Source: Cavia porcellus | Taxonomy: Eukaryota; Chordata; Mammalia; Rodentia; Caviidae | Length of the DNA: 64,000 nucleotides | Reading direction: 5' to 3' | Assembly: GCF_034190915.1 (NCBI RefSeq) | Contig: NW_026947506.1 | Coordinates: forward strand, 31,351,748-31,415,747 | Shown: positions 43,994 to 55,618 of the stretch, piece by piece | Layout of the letters: each line of letters begins with the position of its first letter | Numbering within the stretch: the first letter of the stretch is position 1 | Translations under genes and position numbers: made by a program | The notes under the pieces: generated by a model | Databases searched by the model: none | What the model was told of the DNA's origin: nothing | What the model saw: the letters and a program-made list of their open reading frames with translations, nothing else

Positions 43994-46731
43994 ACATATG
44001 AAATCACGTAAACATTGTAACACCCCAGGGGTAATTACTGGAAGCGAGATCCACTGGGAATGCCTAAATTGATAGGAGAAATTTACACAGTCTCAAAGAA
44101 ACTACTAATCAATCAGAAACAAAAGAATTGTAACCTTACTGTGGAGACCCACAGCAGACCTGCCTCCACCAGGAGGAGGCAACATCATCCATGATAAGCA
44201 ATGTGCCCTGGAGCGTGAAGTGCACAGAGAAGGCCTCAGCATCACTTCTGGTTTCCTAGCCAAGACGGCCCAGCCTCACTCCAACAGGGAAATGCCAGGC
44301 ACACTCCCACTGAGGAGCTGTCTACATGGCCAGTCTACATCTTTACATGGATCACAAGGGACCACAGGTCACAGACTTTGGGACCAGAGTATGATGGAAG
44401 GTCCAGTCCAGCTCCCGGAACAGAGGAATGGCAGTGATGGAGAAACCAGCAAGGGCCAGCACACATCCTGAGACTGCAGTTGCCTCTTCCCATCTCATAT
44501 GGAAAATGGCAGGAGGGGAGGGGCCAGCAGCAGACTCACTCGAGGAACTGTGCACCCTGCCAACACCGCCCAGAGCCTCCCACGGCAGGGTCAAGCTCTG
44601 AAATTTGAGCTCCCACCACAACTGCAAGATGCAGACCAGGGTATACTTCCAGAAAGAGCCAACTCAGAAAACTGAAGAACTGAACACACGTCAGACTAGC
44701 TCCAGGGCCTGCTGCTGCTTTTGCTACTGTGGCTGGTACGTGCTTCACTGGGACTCCTGTTGCCAACAGGTGCCAGCAATGGTGGCCTGTGGGCAAGTCC
44801 TGTGACAACCTGCTTGGAGAAGTGCACAGCCCTGCAGATTCAGACCCCGGCTGCTGCAGCCACTTTTATACTTTACAGGCTGCACTGCCCCACAAAACCT
44901 CACTTATCTACTCCCTGAACCTTCTGAGGCCAACAGGCAGACCTGGGCATCCATTAAGGATCCACTTTGCAAACAGAAGAGACCCAAAGACCAACACTTG
45001 GGTAGACCTTGCTGCATCAGCTTCCAGAAGAATCTCCACAAAGCCTGGGTGAGGACAGAACCACAGCCACCACAGAAAGAAATAAATCTCCTGAGACCCG
45101 GGATCAGACCCAGGAGTCTGGTGTGGCATTACTGGCTGCTCAACATGGACCCCAGGGGAAATGTCCCCCCACAGAGATGGAACAGAGGATTCAAAGACAA
45201 AGGCGCTGGGCTGCAACCCCCCAACATGACACACACTGTACCACATCACAGGGATGACCAGACAGGGGCCATCATCCTACAGTTCAGCAGTCACCATTGT
45301 GTCATCTGGGGAAAATGTAGCCCTAAGCCTACAGGTGGTAGGTCAGTATATCTGTGCCACAACTCTGTACCCAGCCATGTCCAAGGGAACCTGTAGCCTG
45401 AGACTGAGCAATCTTGGCAGGAGAAAAGCGGCAGGTGACACACTAGGTTCTGTAAGAGGTAAATGCAGTCAGTGGGGCCAGTGGAGGAGCATGGACACAA
45501 GCACCCAGGCTAGGCCACCTCCTTTCTGAATAAGGTGTGCTCCCCTCCTAAACCCACAGCATACTTCATGCTGGAACTCTGCTCCTAGCATCCCGGGCTG
45601 GGCGAGCTGTAGCTTACAGTTGGAGAATGGCTCCCTTCGGGGTGCATCCCATCTCTCCCCACCTCTGCACAGAACTGAGGTTCAGAGAACCATCCTTGGG
45701 GCCCAGCCTCTGTAGTATCCAGCTGCCTCCAGTCATGAAAGCCACCAAGCCCAGGAAACAGTGAGCAGGTACAGGCTGCTTTACACACACCATGCTGACA
45801 AGGCCCACTGTACTGCACCACAACCAAGTGCAGTCCATTTCTCTTGGCTGAGTGATATTTGCACAAGGCAAGCAGGTTCACACCAGGCAGTCTTGGCCTC
45901 CTGCCGCTACACTTAATTTGTTCCCACAGTTCTTTTTTCCAAGTCTCTCCCAGCCCTCTATTCTCCCCATTTGGAAGATCAAAATAGGAGGCTAAAGAAG
46001 CCCCTTAAATCTCCATTCTGACAGGAGAGATCCCAGGGCCACAGAACGCAACTCCAGCTGTGGCTCTCTGGCAGTCCCATCTACCACCAGGCTCCATGTC
46101 TCCTGGCTCTGATACAGGCACAGACAGCAAAGGACAGCAGATAGGAGCTGTCTGCATCCTCAGGCTCCACAGGTGGGTCCCCTAGGGTGCACACTTGTTT
46201 CAATGCCACTCTGGAAGATGCCACCAGAAGTGGCTCTTTGTTTCTCAGCCCTGAACAGCCCTCTTGGCTGATACTGCAAGAACAATATATACCCAAGCTC
46301 AGACCCAATCCTACCCAGCCACAAGTGGCCATAGAGGCAGGAAAAAAGGGTCAGAGGATCTATGGGCATCTGTGCTCGGCAGGAGCACACCGAAAAGGCA
46401 AGATGCTGCCCAGTATGCTTCCTGCCCTACCTCCACCCAGCTCCCACGTCCCTCAGCCACACCATCCCCACGAGCTTTAAAGACCCTGGTCTCTTCCCAG
46501 CCCCTCCTCCTCACTGGCATCCAGCACTCTGGCTTCGGTCTCATCCTCCTTCTGAGAGCTCCTGGTCCCCAGGGCTGCCACACCACTCCGGCATCCCCTG
46601 AAAGATCTAGCACAGGAGCCCCAGTTGGGTCTCCTTCTTGAGGCTGGGCTCTCTCTGCCTCTGCTGGAGGCACCTTGGGTTTTGACATCCTGGCCCACCA
46701 CCCAAGCCCCTTTGCAAAAGTGTCTAAAGCT
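43994..46731. other. Intron without recognised gene
   Basis: Several medium open frames on both strands (plus 44998-45396, minus 44908-45249, plus 46264-46641, minus 46311-46688) overlap one another. None is recognisable, and the mutual overlap argues against coding. Confidence 0.5.
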
Positions 46732-46747
46732 AAGAACAGACAGCATG
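46732..46747. repeat. Target-site duplication, left copy
   Basis: AAGAACAGACAGCATG, identical to 46832-46847. It marks the site where the ID element inserted. Confidence 0.95.
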
Positions 46748-46831
46748 GGCTGGGGATTTAACTCAGTGGCATAAGTGCCACCTGGCAAGCACTAGGTCAT
46801 GAGTTCAATCTCTGGACCCCCCCGCCAAATC
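46748..46831 (+). mobile_element. ID SINE with 16-bp target-site duplication
   Basis: Body: GGCTGGGGATTTAACTCAGT, GGCATAAGTGCCACCTGGCA, GAGTTCAATCTCTGGACCCC. It is flanked by perfect copies of AAGAACAGACAGCATG at 46732-46747 and 46832-46847. The A tail is very short, and a C run sits near the 3' end. Confidence 0.95.
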
Positions 46832-46946
46832 AAGAACAGACAGCATGAAGACTGCAGGGAGCACTGACCCTGACATGACCATCCCTGAGACCAAAGTGAG
46901 CTCCTCCTGAGACAGGGAGAAGGCCTCCATAGTAGTGTATCAGACC

Positions 46947-46973
46947 CACACACACACACATACACACACACAC
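46947..46973. repeat. (CA)n microsatellite, interrupted
   Basis: CA run with one ATAC interruption. Confidence 0.9.
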
Positions 46974-48709
46974 CACCTCCTGTTGATGGCCCTTACTACC
47001 TCAGAGCTTCACTGGGGGCTTCATGCTTTGTTTCCTGACAACCCAACATGAGGCTTCATGTAACACCTAACCATGACCTGGCAGCATCACTCCAAGAGCT
47101 CAGGAATAGGCTCTAGGTCCAGAGAGATAAGGCTGGATGACAGAGGTGGAGGAGAGGATATCCTGTCACAGAAGGGGCCTTCCAAAGCTTCAGGAGAGCA
47201 ATAGGTCTGGGTGGTCTCCATGGGCAGAGTGGGAATGGCTTCCCCTACTCATGGCCTGTGGGCCATGGTTCATCTGCAATGGGCAAGACACAGATGTCAG
47301 CCTTATGAGGCTCAGTAGGGAAAGCTAGACAGTCCCACTGTGGCACTTCAGTCCCCTGGAGAGATAAACTTGGGACTGGAGTCACTATACAGACTCTACA
47401 GCCATGGACAATGAGTTCACAGAATGTGCCATGTTGGCGATCTTCATGGAACAGCCTGACCATAGTGACAGTGGGGACATTTGTGCTCAGCTCCATGGAT
47501 ACTCCAGACTCCAGGCTCTAAGGACAGAGCTTGGTGGTGCCACTTTTGGGTCAGAACTGGATTATACAGCCCTGAGATCCCCATGAGCTAAGCCCCATCT
47601 GTGAGCAGCTCCCATTTCCATGTTAGGCGCAGACTTAGGCACAGTGGAAGGGACATGCGGCACATGCCCGACTTGACACTGAATGCTGACACCAATCCCA
47701 TAAGGCCCCAAGCAACTCAACAGACAGCGGCAGGGACAAGAGGAGGCTGTGGACCCACCGTGTGCCCCTTAGCCCACACAGAAGAGGAGCGCACCCTGCT
47801 GGAGCCTTGCCCACATAGCCGGTTTCCCAGCTGTGTGAGCTATGTGAGGGTCCTGTTAGGGTGAGCTGCAGACGATGAGAGTACAGGGTTATACTACAGA
47901 TCAGAGCAGTTCTACACCTGCCACTAGCAGGAGGCATCACAGGCTGAGGACATTAGCCACAACATCAGAGCTATGGTGGTAGGAAGACAGCAGGGGAGGC
48001 CAGGAGTCCCCAGAGAGAGGCCAGGGAAGAGGGGAGAACAACACAGAGTGGCACTGTGCAAAAGCATGAGGACTGAGTCTCTGCCTTCCTCCCTCAATGG
48101 ACCCTGCAGCCCCATTAGCAAGGCCACTGCCTGGCTCTGCTTTGTACCCATGCCTGCCAATCTGCAAGCAAAGGCGGGAGCTAGCCACATGCGGACACAA
48201 CCTCGCAGACAGGCAGAGACAGGTGTGCAGGGAGAGTCACTTGCAGGAGCAGCAGGAAAACCTCAGACAACAAGGAAAGATGTGGGGGACACGCAGAGAT
48301 CTCGACTGTGACCAGTGATCATTCTAATGGAAAAGCCTGGAGGGATAGGGACAGACAGTCCCAGCTCATGCTAATCTTCACCTAAATCAGTGTTAAGGGG
48401 ATTGTTTTTAAATCAAACAAGAAATAGAGGAGAAATATACCAGCATCAGATTGCAGCAGAGTGTCCTGGGCTACTCCCTCTGGACATGGTGAGAGGAAGA
48501 GAGAAGATACAAGGCTGCCCCTGTCTTAGCTCCATACTTCCACCATGAGGCCAGAGTTCCAGCCCAAACATGGGGCTCCTGAGCTACCCAATCCATGCAA
48601 AGCAGTGTCGCCTCTATAAGTCCAAAAGGGTGGGCGAGGTTCCATGCCGGGCAGGAAAGGGAAAAGCGTGGGCTAAATGAGAACCCAAGCCATCCACTGG
48701 GGATACATC
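46974..48709. other. Intron without recognised feature
   Basis: No gene or repeat recognised. An AT-rich patch at about 48385-48435 includes GGGGATTGTTTTTAAATC. Confidence 0.5.
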
Positions 48710-48820
48710 CACTCACCCATCTCGCAGTATCTATACCTCAAGATCATTTAAATGATAACTTTCAGCACTTTGATAAGTGTCACTTAAAACATCTAATCAC
48801 TGAGGCCTGAACTGACTTTG
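48710..48820. promoter_or_regulatory. Candidate regulatory block with a 14-bp palindrome
   Basis: Contains the perfect palindrome ATCATTTAAATGAT (48743-48756) followed by a CACTTTGATAAGTG stem-loop and CATCTAATCACTGAGG. Non-repetitive. Possible dimeric homeodomain site; inferred. Confidence 0.3.
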
Positions 48821-49549
48821 GGCTGCTTAAGCTGGTGCAAGGGAAAAATGATAGTATCCAGGGCCCTAAAGAAAGAGGCATGAATATGGGCACCAAGCAG
48901 CAGCACCACAGCCAGGACACAGCAGGGCTAATGGGCTGGGGCATCACGAACTCATGAGCACAGGGAAAGTTGCTCAGACATTCAGACGGCCAAGTATCAC
49001 ATCTACCCATGAAGATGGTGGGGCAAGATAGCTCATGCCTAGTCCCCCTGTACTCTTGTCTGAGGGTGTGCCCATTCCACTCATGGGCACTGCGATGGAC
49101 ACATGAAAAAGAGACAGACAGAATGCCTGTCCATCTGCAGCACTGGCCCATGGGACAGTGTGAAAGCTCAGCAAGCTGGGGCCCAAAATGAAACTCAACT
49201 TACAGGAGCCCAGAAAAGCCAAGTGGGCCCTGAAGGAGAGGCTTACAACAGCAGGAGGCAGAGGGCATGGCTAGTCCCTGCCTTCCTCTGTGGCTGAGCA
49301 AAGCCACAACACAGTCTATGCCTGTTGGGGTGGTGAAGGTTGTGCTTCTCTCTCTGCCCACCAGAAGTCCACCTTGTAGCCTGGTGGGCCTGGACTTTCA
49401 GGTCCAGGGAATGGACAGCACTCTGGAGGTGTCTGGCTAGAAGGACACGTGTCAGGGAGGCTCCAGTCCTGGGGAGGGGCAGAAACCTCAGCAGGCGACA
49501 CCTCCACGCAAAGACTGATGGGGCCTTGGGACATGGAAGCCAGTCTTGA

Positions 49550-49770
49550 GGCAATTAAGCCTACTTCAGAGTGGGTATGGCAGGCAGTGCCAAATCGATA
49601 GGCTCCCTCCTGTGCGCGCCCCTGCAGGTAAGGAATCAATCAGGCAAATGCCTCCCAACCTGTTCCCGCTGTGCCAAGGAATCAAAGCTGTTTACCATTC
49701 AAGCCCAGAAATGCATAAATAAAGCCACCAATTAGTCAGCACCCTTTGTCTCTCTGGCAAAAGCTTTTTA
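49550..49770. promoter_or_regulatory. Candidate conserved noncoding element
   Basis: Contains GGCAATTAAGCC, CAAATCGATAGGC, GGAATCAATCAGGC, GGAATCAAAGCTG, GAAATGCATAAATAAAGCC and CCAATTAGTCAG. A strong donor-like CAGGTAAGG is present on the plus strand at about 49624-49632. No coding frame. Function is inferred. Confidence 0.35.
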
Positions 49771-50547
49771 GTTACTTCCAAAAAGCTGGTGCCCCGCAAG
49801 GCCTTCCATTAAGGCACAAAGGCTTGCTCAGGACCTGGGAGGAGGAAGAGACAGGGCAAGAACAGACAGATTCTAAATGTGCTGGCAGCAGCAGGGCTGG
49901 GTGGCCCAGGTATGCAGCCCCAGGAGCCCAGGCCAAGGCTGCAAGCAACCCAGAACGTAGGCACTGCTGAACCCTGCTGTTCTCACAGGCACCCCAAACC
50001 TGAGTGCTGCAACAGCCCCTAGGAGCCAAGTATCCATCCATCCACTGCTGTCAAGCAGTTCCTCCAGACTCCTCGAAGCTCCTACCTTCAGCCTCCTCCA
50101 GTCTACCTTTCATCAGGGTAGAGCCAGCACTCAGCTGAAAGGGCAGCACATCGAGTCACAGGTGATCATCCCCTCAGGGGATCCCTCCACTAGCCCCTCT
50201 CAATGGCAAGGACGCCCGAAAACATAAGGGAGCTCATCCCTGCAGGGTTAAGGTAGCCTTCCACAAGTTGCAGGTGATGGAGCCTGGGACCTCACAGGGG
50301 ACTGCAGTAACAGAAACCCTCATCCTCTGATCCAAAACCCCTGGTTACCCCCCGGCTAGCAGCAATGCACTAGGGACAAGCCCACGGAAAATGCATGCAA
50401 GGCAAACAGTGGCAGGGACCCGAGACAATTCTGGAAAAAGAACTCTAGGCATTGCCAATGGCTCCTTCTGCTCTTCCAAGTCCAGGGGGCCAGGGCTCCA
50501 ACGGCCTTTTGAGTTCAGCAAACAGTACAAATCAAAACAAGGAAAAG

Positions 50548-50635
50548 GAGCCAGGCAGTGGCAAGCACCTGCAATCTAAGCTACCCTGGAGGCTGACACG
50601 GAGGACCCGAAGTTCGAGCCCAGCCTAGGTAACAT
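50548..50635 (+). mobile_element. B1-type SINE, 5' part
   Basis: GCCAGGCAGTGGCAAGCACC, GGAGGCTGACACGGAGGACC and CGAAGTTCGAGCCCAGCCTA mark a truncated B1. It abuts an oppositely oriented SINE. Confidence 0.8.
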
Positions 50636-50755
50636 ACATGCTAGGCAAATGCCTGGTTACTGAGCCACATCACCATCCTTTGTACTTTTTGAGAATCTTC
50701 TGTCTCGGCTTCCCTAGTAGATGGGATTGCAGGTATGCGCCTGGCTAGGACAGGT
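50636..50755 (-). mobile_element. B1-ID dimer fragment, inverted next to the B1
   Basis: ID part in reverse (CATGCTAGGCAAATGCCTGG, TTACTGAGCCACATCACCAT), then B1 part in reverse (GAATCTTCTGTCTCGGCTTC, GGGATTGCAGGTATGCGCCT). With the preceding B1 it forms an inverted pair. Confidence 0.75.
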
Positions 50756-51352
50756 TTTCAAATGCCCTCTGAATATGAATTCTCATCCATCTGGATCAGC
50801 CAGGGACCAGTTTAGCTCACTTGGTCCCCACCCTATAAGAAGCACCTAGCTGTCAAGAAGACTTGAGATTGCTAAATGTTCCAACATGGAATGATAGCTA
50901 GCTGCTGATCCTCTCTCCCAGTGGATAAGGAAGTATGCTCAGGAAGAGCCAGAAACTCAGCAGCATAAGTTCTCAGAACTATCGCAAGACTGGACTGAGC
51001 TGCCTTTGTCTCTAGTAACAGCCTCCTGAGGTCTTTTGAAAAAGATGAAGGAGACAATATTAAGAAAGACTCCTGACATTTGTCCAGCTTTAGAATTTCA
51101 GGAAAACAGACTACCTGGAAAGACAGCTCAAAGCATCTACTTAAAAGCAAGCCAGCTCCTGGCTTCTAAGAGAACAGCCAATTAGTGTGTGGCCCACCGT
51201 CCCTTTGCCACCTGACATTTATAGCACTGCAGAACAAAAGCAGGCGGCAGTCAGCAAGTCTTGGGACAAGGAAAGATACTCCTGTCCTGTCCACTGCGCA
51301 GCTGCAGCAGGGGCAGCTAGAGCTGTGGTTTAGTGACACAGCCCAGTCGCAG

Positions 51353-51415
51353 GCCTCAATGCCATTTCTGGCCTCAATGCCATTTCTGGCCTCAATGCCA
51401 CTTCTGGCCGCAATG
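51353..51415. repeat. 18-bp minisatellite, 3.5 copies
   Basis: Unit GCCTCAATGCCATTTCTG, repeated three times with one substitution in copy three and a partial fourth copy. The unit length is a multiple of three, so a frame stays open through it; no gene is implied. Confidence 0.95.
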
Positions 51416-52148
51416 TAGGAGGCACAGACCTAGCACAACAAAGCAGGACATCATGATGGAAGTCAAGAACCAACCCATGCAGAGGCTCACTGCACAGACC
51501 CAATGGAATTCCTACAAAATGTCATCCAGAGTTCTCAGGCCACTGAACTTGACCTAAGAGTATTAGGAAATGGGCAGCTTCAAATTCCATTTTCAAAGAT
51601 GGCACAAGTGGCTCACAGAAGCAGATGTGGACTCCTGCACATTGGGCACAAGCTCCTAGGATAGGACAACCCGCCACGCCCAGCACGCACCCCAGGACTA
51701 CTCCCTTCTTTGACTAGGGGAAGAGCAGAGAGAACAGTGGCACCCTGACCGAGCAGGCAGGCGACCGGCACACAGCAGGATCCTGTGTCAAGCACACACT
51801 GGCACACTGTGCTCTGAAAACTCAAGGCATGAGAGGCTCAAGAAAGCTTCAGATTTAATAAGTTCCTGCTGCAGGAAGCAATGTGGGAGCCACACAGGGT
51901 GTTTTTAGGACATCAGCAGCCCAGCGCTGAGCCTCTGTGCCTGGTCAGATTAGGCTTCCTTAGAAACCACAGACCAGAACAACAGCCAACTTCACCCCAC
52001 ATGGTAAAGCAGCTGATACTGAGGCTCCTGTGCACTGAACAGAGCATTTCAGACAACCGTGACTGTGGTGAGAACCAAGAGCAGAGATACTGGAATGGGC
52101 TGAGGAACAGTTAACAGGGTTAAATGGGTTGAAGAGCCAGTTAACAGG

Positions 52149-52187
52149 CACCCCCACCCCCACACACGCACACACACATGCACACAT
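52149..52187. repeat. C/CA-rich simple repeat
   Basis: CACCCCCACCCCCACACACG followed by interrupted CA units. Confidence 0.9.
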
Positions 52188-53029
52188 AGGGACGGTGGGG
52201 TACTCCAAAAGGGGGTCCCTCACCCCACTCTGGGGTCAGGCATGCCACACTGGCTCCAGGACACATTCCCTAGTGCCAAGGAAGGTCCTAATCCTATGCA
52301 GCCAAGAGGGCACTAGAGCAGGGCAGTTTCTACCCTCCGTGCCTGTGAGACACCAGCAAGTGTGAAGCTATCAAAAGCAAAGAACAGGCACCTGAGCAAC
52401 TGCAGGAAGCCCCCTGTGGGTGAGGCACTAGGACAGGAAATTGAGGCCTGGTGGGCAGAAGGCAGTTTCTGAAGTTGCCCCTGCCAGTAGCTCCAGTGGG
52501 AGAAGAACTACGCCCTGCGGGCAGGAGCCCAGGGCAGGACAGCCTGGAAGGGTCTTGCATAAACGCCACTCAGCAGTGGCACAGCTGAAGCAGAAAGAGT
52601 TCACAGCCACAGTCTGGGAGAAGGAGCCTACAGTCCTGAACTGCAAGAGGACCACAGGGAACACGACTCTACAACTGCACACCACAAAGTCCATTCCACA
52701 CCAGGGAAATGCTGCACAGTGCCAAATTCCCAGAGCCGCGCTCAGCTGAAAAGCCCTTGGGACAACGAAGCCTGAGGACGCCAGCCACCCAGAGCCCACT
52801 GCCCGCATGTGCATGCTGCAGTACGGGTGAGAACGCACAGCTTGGGAGCCCATCTACACCATGTTTAATCACCAGCCACGTGCTCTTGGACAACAGGTCT
52901 GCCTGTGCCTGAGCACCAAGGCAGTGTCCACCTCTGGAGTCACTGAGGAGCAGGACAAGCCAGTGCAAGGTGCTGACGCAGCAAGCTCTTGACCCGAAGG
53001 AGGGTTTCTAAGTCCCACCCACCTGTCAC

Positions 53030-53310
53030 GACCCGTGTGGAGAACATTCGCATTCGTCATAAATTCAGTGTCTGGTTTAGGCTCATCTACCATTGAATAT
53101 TCCACCAGCTGCTGAAGCCACTGCCCCAGATTATTTCCAAATCAGTTTGGCTTTCGTGAAGCAGATGATTATTCCATTCTAAGCACATTCTTTATAGTTC
53201 TCTGGTTCCAGACTAATTATTTCACATTTCTGTCACTGAACTGCATTTGTCGTCAGCTGCTCAGTCACCTCTCATCGCACCAAACACCTCTGTTCCAAAC
53301 CTGCAGCCCA
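53030..53310. promoter_or_regulatory. Candidate conserved noncoding element
   Basis: AT-rich non-repetitive block with CATTCGCATTCGTCATAAAT, GTTTGGCTTTCG (NFI-like half site), AGCAGATGATTATTCC, GACTAATTATTTCAC and GTCGTCAGCTGCTCAG. Retained CpGs are notable. Function is inferred. Confidence 0.4.
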
Positions 53311-53474
53311 CTTGTGGTATGCAGTCCAGTCGCCGCACTGAGGGGCAGGGAAGCCAGACCTTCACAGAGGACCAGGCAGATGAGTACTCATAAAATAGGC
53401 CACTCAAAGAAGTCACAAAAAGCACAGGCTAAGAAAGCTGTTTCAGAAAATGAGCCTTTGAGGGACCTATTTCT

Positions 53475-53589
53475 TTTTTTTTTTTTTTTTTTTTTTTCTT
53501 TTTCATTTTTTATCGGTACCAGGGATCGAACTCACGACTGCCTGCTTGCAAGGCAGGCGCTTATGCCACTGAGCTAAATCCCCAGCCCC
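53475..53589 (-). mobile_element. Young ID SINE with 15-bp target-site duplication
   Basis: Complete element in reverse orientation. Read on the minus strand it starts GGGGCTGGGGATTTAGCTCA, has an intact A box (TTAGCTCAGTGG, plus 53566-53577) and B box (GAGTTCGATCC, plus 53523-53533), and ends in a long A-rich tail. Perfect flanking repeats GAGGGACCTATTTCT lie at 53460-53474 and 53590-53604. The central CCTGC-CTTGCAA-GCAGG forms a 5-bp stem and 7-nt loop with a TGC anticodon, as in tRNA-Ala. Intact promoter, long tail and perfect duplication indicate recent insertion. Confidence 0.97.
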
Positions 53590-53604
53590 GAGGGACCTAT
53601 TTCT

Positions 53605-55618
53605 ATGAGACAGACACTTCTGACAGGGGCCATCTCATTAGGGGTCTTTGACAGCACAACAGGCATGCCTCCTCCCAGGCCCATCTGGGAGCCAGAGTCA
53701 TAAAACTCCAATCATTCTGCCAGAGGGCTGAAGGGTCTGGCTTAGACCTCAGCCACCCCAGAGGGCATCACACAGGCACAGGGTCAGTGCAGGGAGGACC
53801 CACCAGACATGGTCACTGAGACCAGCTCCCTCTGCCACAAGTCAGGCAACCTGCCTCTGAAGGTCCTCTCTGTCCTCCCAGCTCTGAAAGCAGGTCAGCA
53901 GAAGCTGGGTCTAATCTCCTCCAGACCAGAGACAGACCATGCATTTTCTGGACACCATGCAGTCCCTCAAACCCTGGGCTTCCCCAAGGCCCAAGAGCAA
54001 AACAAACCCACACACAGGGATGGGTCACTTTGTTTAGGACTGCACTCTCCCCATGGGTCAGTCAGGGAGGACAAAAATCCCTAGGGGATGGTAGCAGGCA
54101 AGTAGGGGAGACTTCCCCTCTTAGGAAGTGTGCTCAGAACATATGAAGAAGGCAGCAATCGAGGTACCCAGTGTCCACCAACCCCACTCCACCAGGCTTC
54201 AGGGCAGGCTCCATGAGGAACGAAGTGAGGACCCCTGCAGAGGGGACTTGGATTTATGGCTAGAGCTTTCAACCTTCTCTCTAAATTAAGAACCAGTGCA
54301 CACTCAGAGCAATCCTGAACAGAATGGACTGAAGCAGTATTGCAGCAGTGATCCTCACAAGACCCTCGGAGTGACCTGTACCAGCAGGCGCCAGGCTGGA
54401 CCAGCCAGGAGGTGGAAGGGTAGGAAAGACATGGGAAAGGCATGGAACAGCGCTCTCTGACACTGCAGGAGGGCTAAGGTCCCACTCCAAGGGTGCTCGC
54501 ATATATTGTAACAGACGTGGAAGGAAGAGGTTTATCTCTGTGGGATCAGGCCACACCACAGGTTAGCCACTGTTTCCAAAGGCTCCCTATCAACAATACC
54601 GCTGCCTGGTAATATCCACCTTTTGTCCACTTGAACACATCACCTGCCAGCAACAAGGAAACCAGTGCTTTTCAGCCCAGCTGCACACAAAACCTCAGAC
54701 ATGGAGCCCTGAGCAGATCCTTTCATCTGTCCCTCCAGAGGCCACCATCTGAAAGAAAGTGGCAGGCAAACCATCATTTCCAGGCCAAGAGGAAGAACAA
54801 GACAGACATGAGGCTGGACACGCTGGCTGCTCTCCTCTGTCCGCAGGCCAGGAAAACAAGCATAGTTATTTCTGCACACAGGCCCCAGCGGTCCCTGAAG
54901 GCTCCCCAGAGTCCTGTCTGCACAGGATGGAGCTCCTCGTGGCCATGCCCATCAGAGGGGCAGACAGGCAAGCCACAGGTCAGCAGGCACAGGACGACTT
55001 AGCATCCATAGGGACCTGCTGCCAGGCCAGCACTGAGGAGCCTGGAAACTGCCCTTTCTCTAAAGATGGGGGAGGAAACATTTCCCCTTAGGAGAAGTGA
55101 GCTCTGGGATAGACTAAGAGGTAATGCCAACTGCCCACAACCTGCCAGTCTTGGAAGCTCCTTCTCTGTGTCAGGAGACCTGTCTCCAAGCAAGGTGAGA
55201 ATAAGGTTCCATGCCCAAGACCCCAAGGGAGGTATGTCACTGTCTCTGTAACCTGGCCTCCAAGCCCAGCAGGCTCCAAGATTGAGACCCAGTACCCAAC
55301 AGGGCCCGAACCCTCCAAGGCCTCTGCTGCTGGTGACTCTGCTGCTCTATGAGACCACATACACAGCCAGCTGGAGGCCACATGGCAGGCAGAGTACAGC
55401 AGAGCCACGGGATGGCTAGCAGGGCACAGGTCCCATCAACCTCTGGAACCAGGACCTGACTACTTCCTGTGCTTCTTCCACATCCCCACAAGAGGAAAAT
55501 GCATGTCTCTGCCTGCAGAGCTCAAGATAACTCCAGAAAAAGACCTAAGAGGAAACTCTGAGACAGCTCAACACACACAGAAAAAATATCCACTCGGGTA
55601 ACCTGCAACTCTTAGTCC
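53605..55618. other. Intron without recognised gene
   Basis: Short overlapping open frames on both strands, none recognisable. No repeat family identified. Confidence 0.5.

Larger units (their letters stand above)
50756..53029. other. Intron, otherwise without recognised feature
   Basis: Apart from the minisatellite and the CA-rich repeat, no repeat or gene was recognised. Overlapping frames at 52428-52853 (minus) and 52441-52749 (plus) are not credible as coding. Confidence 0.5.

Noticed and set aside
44908..45396. Opposed frames of 113 and 132 codons suggesting a gene
   Set aside because: Mutual overlap and absence of any protein similarity; no start context or splice evidence.
46187..46690. 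Several overlapping frames of 80-125 codons on both strands
   Set aside because: Frames on both strands through the same bases reflect composition (few stops), not coding.
53475..53589. A tRNA-Ala gene
   Set aside because: The A box, B box and anticodon arm are tRNA-like, but the T arm does not pair, there is an A-rich tail and target-site duplications flank it. It is an ID SINE.
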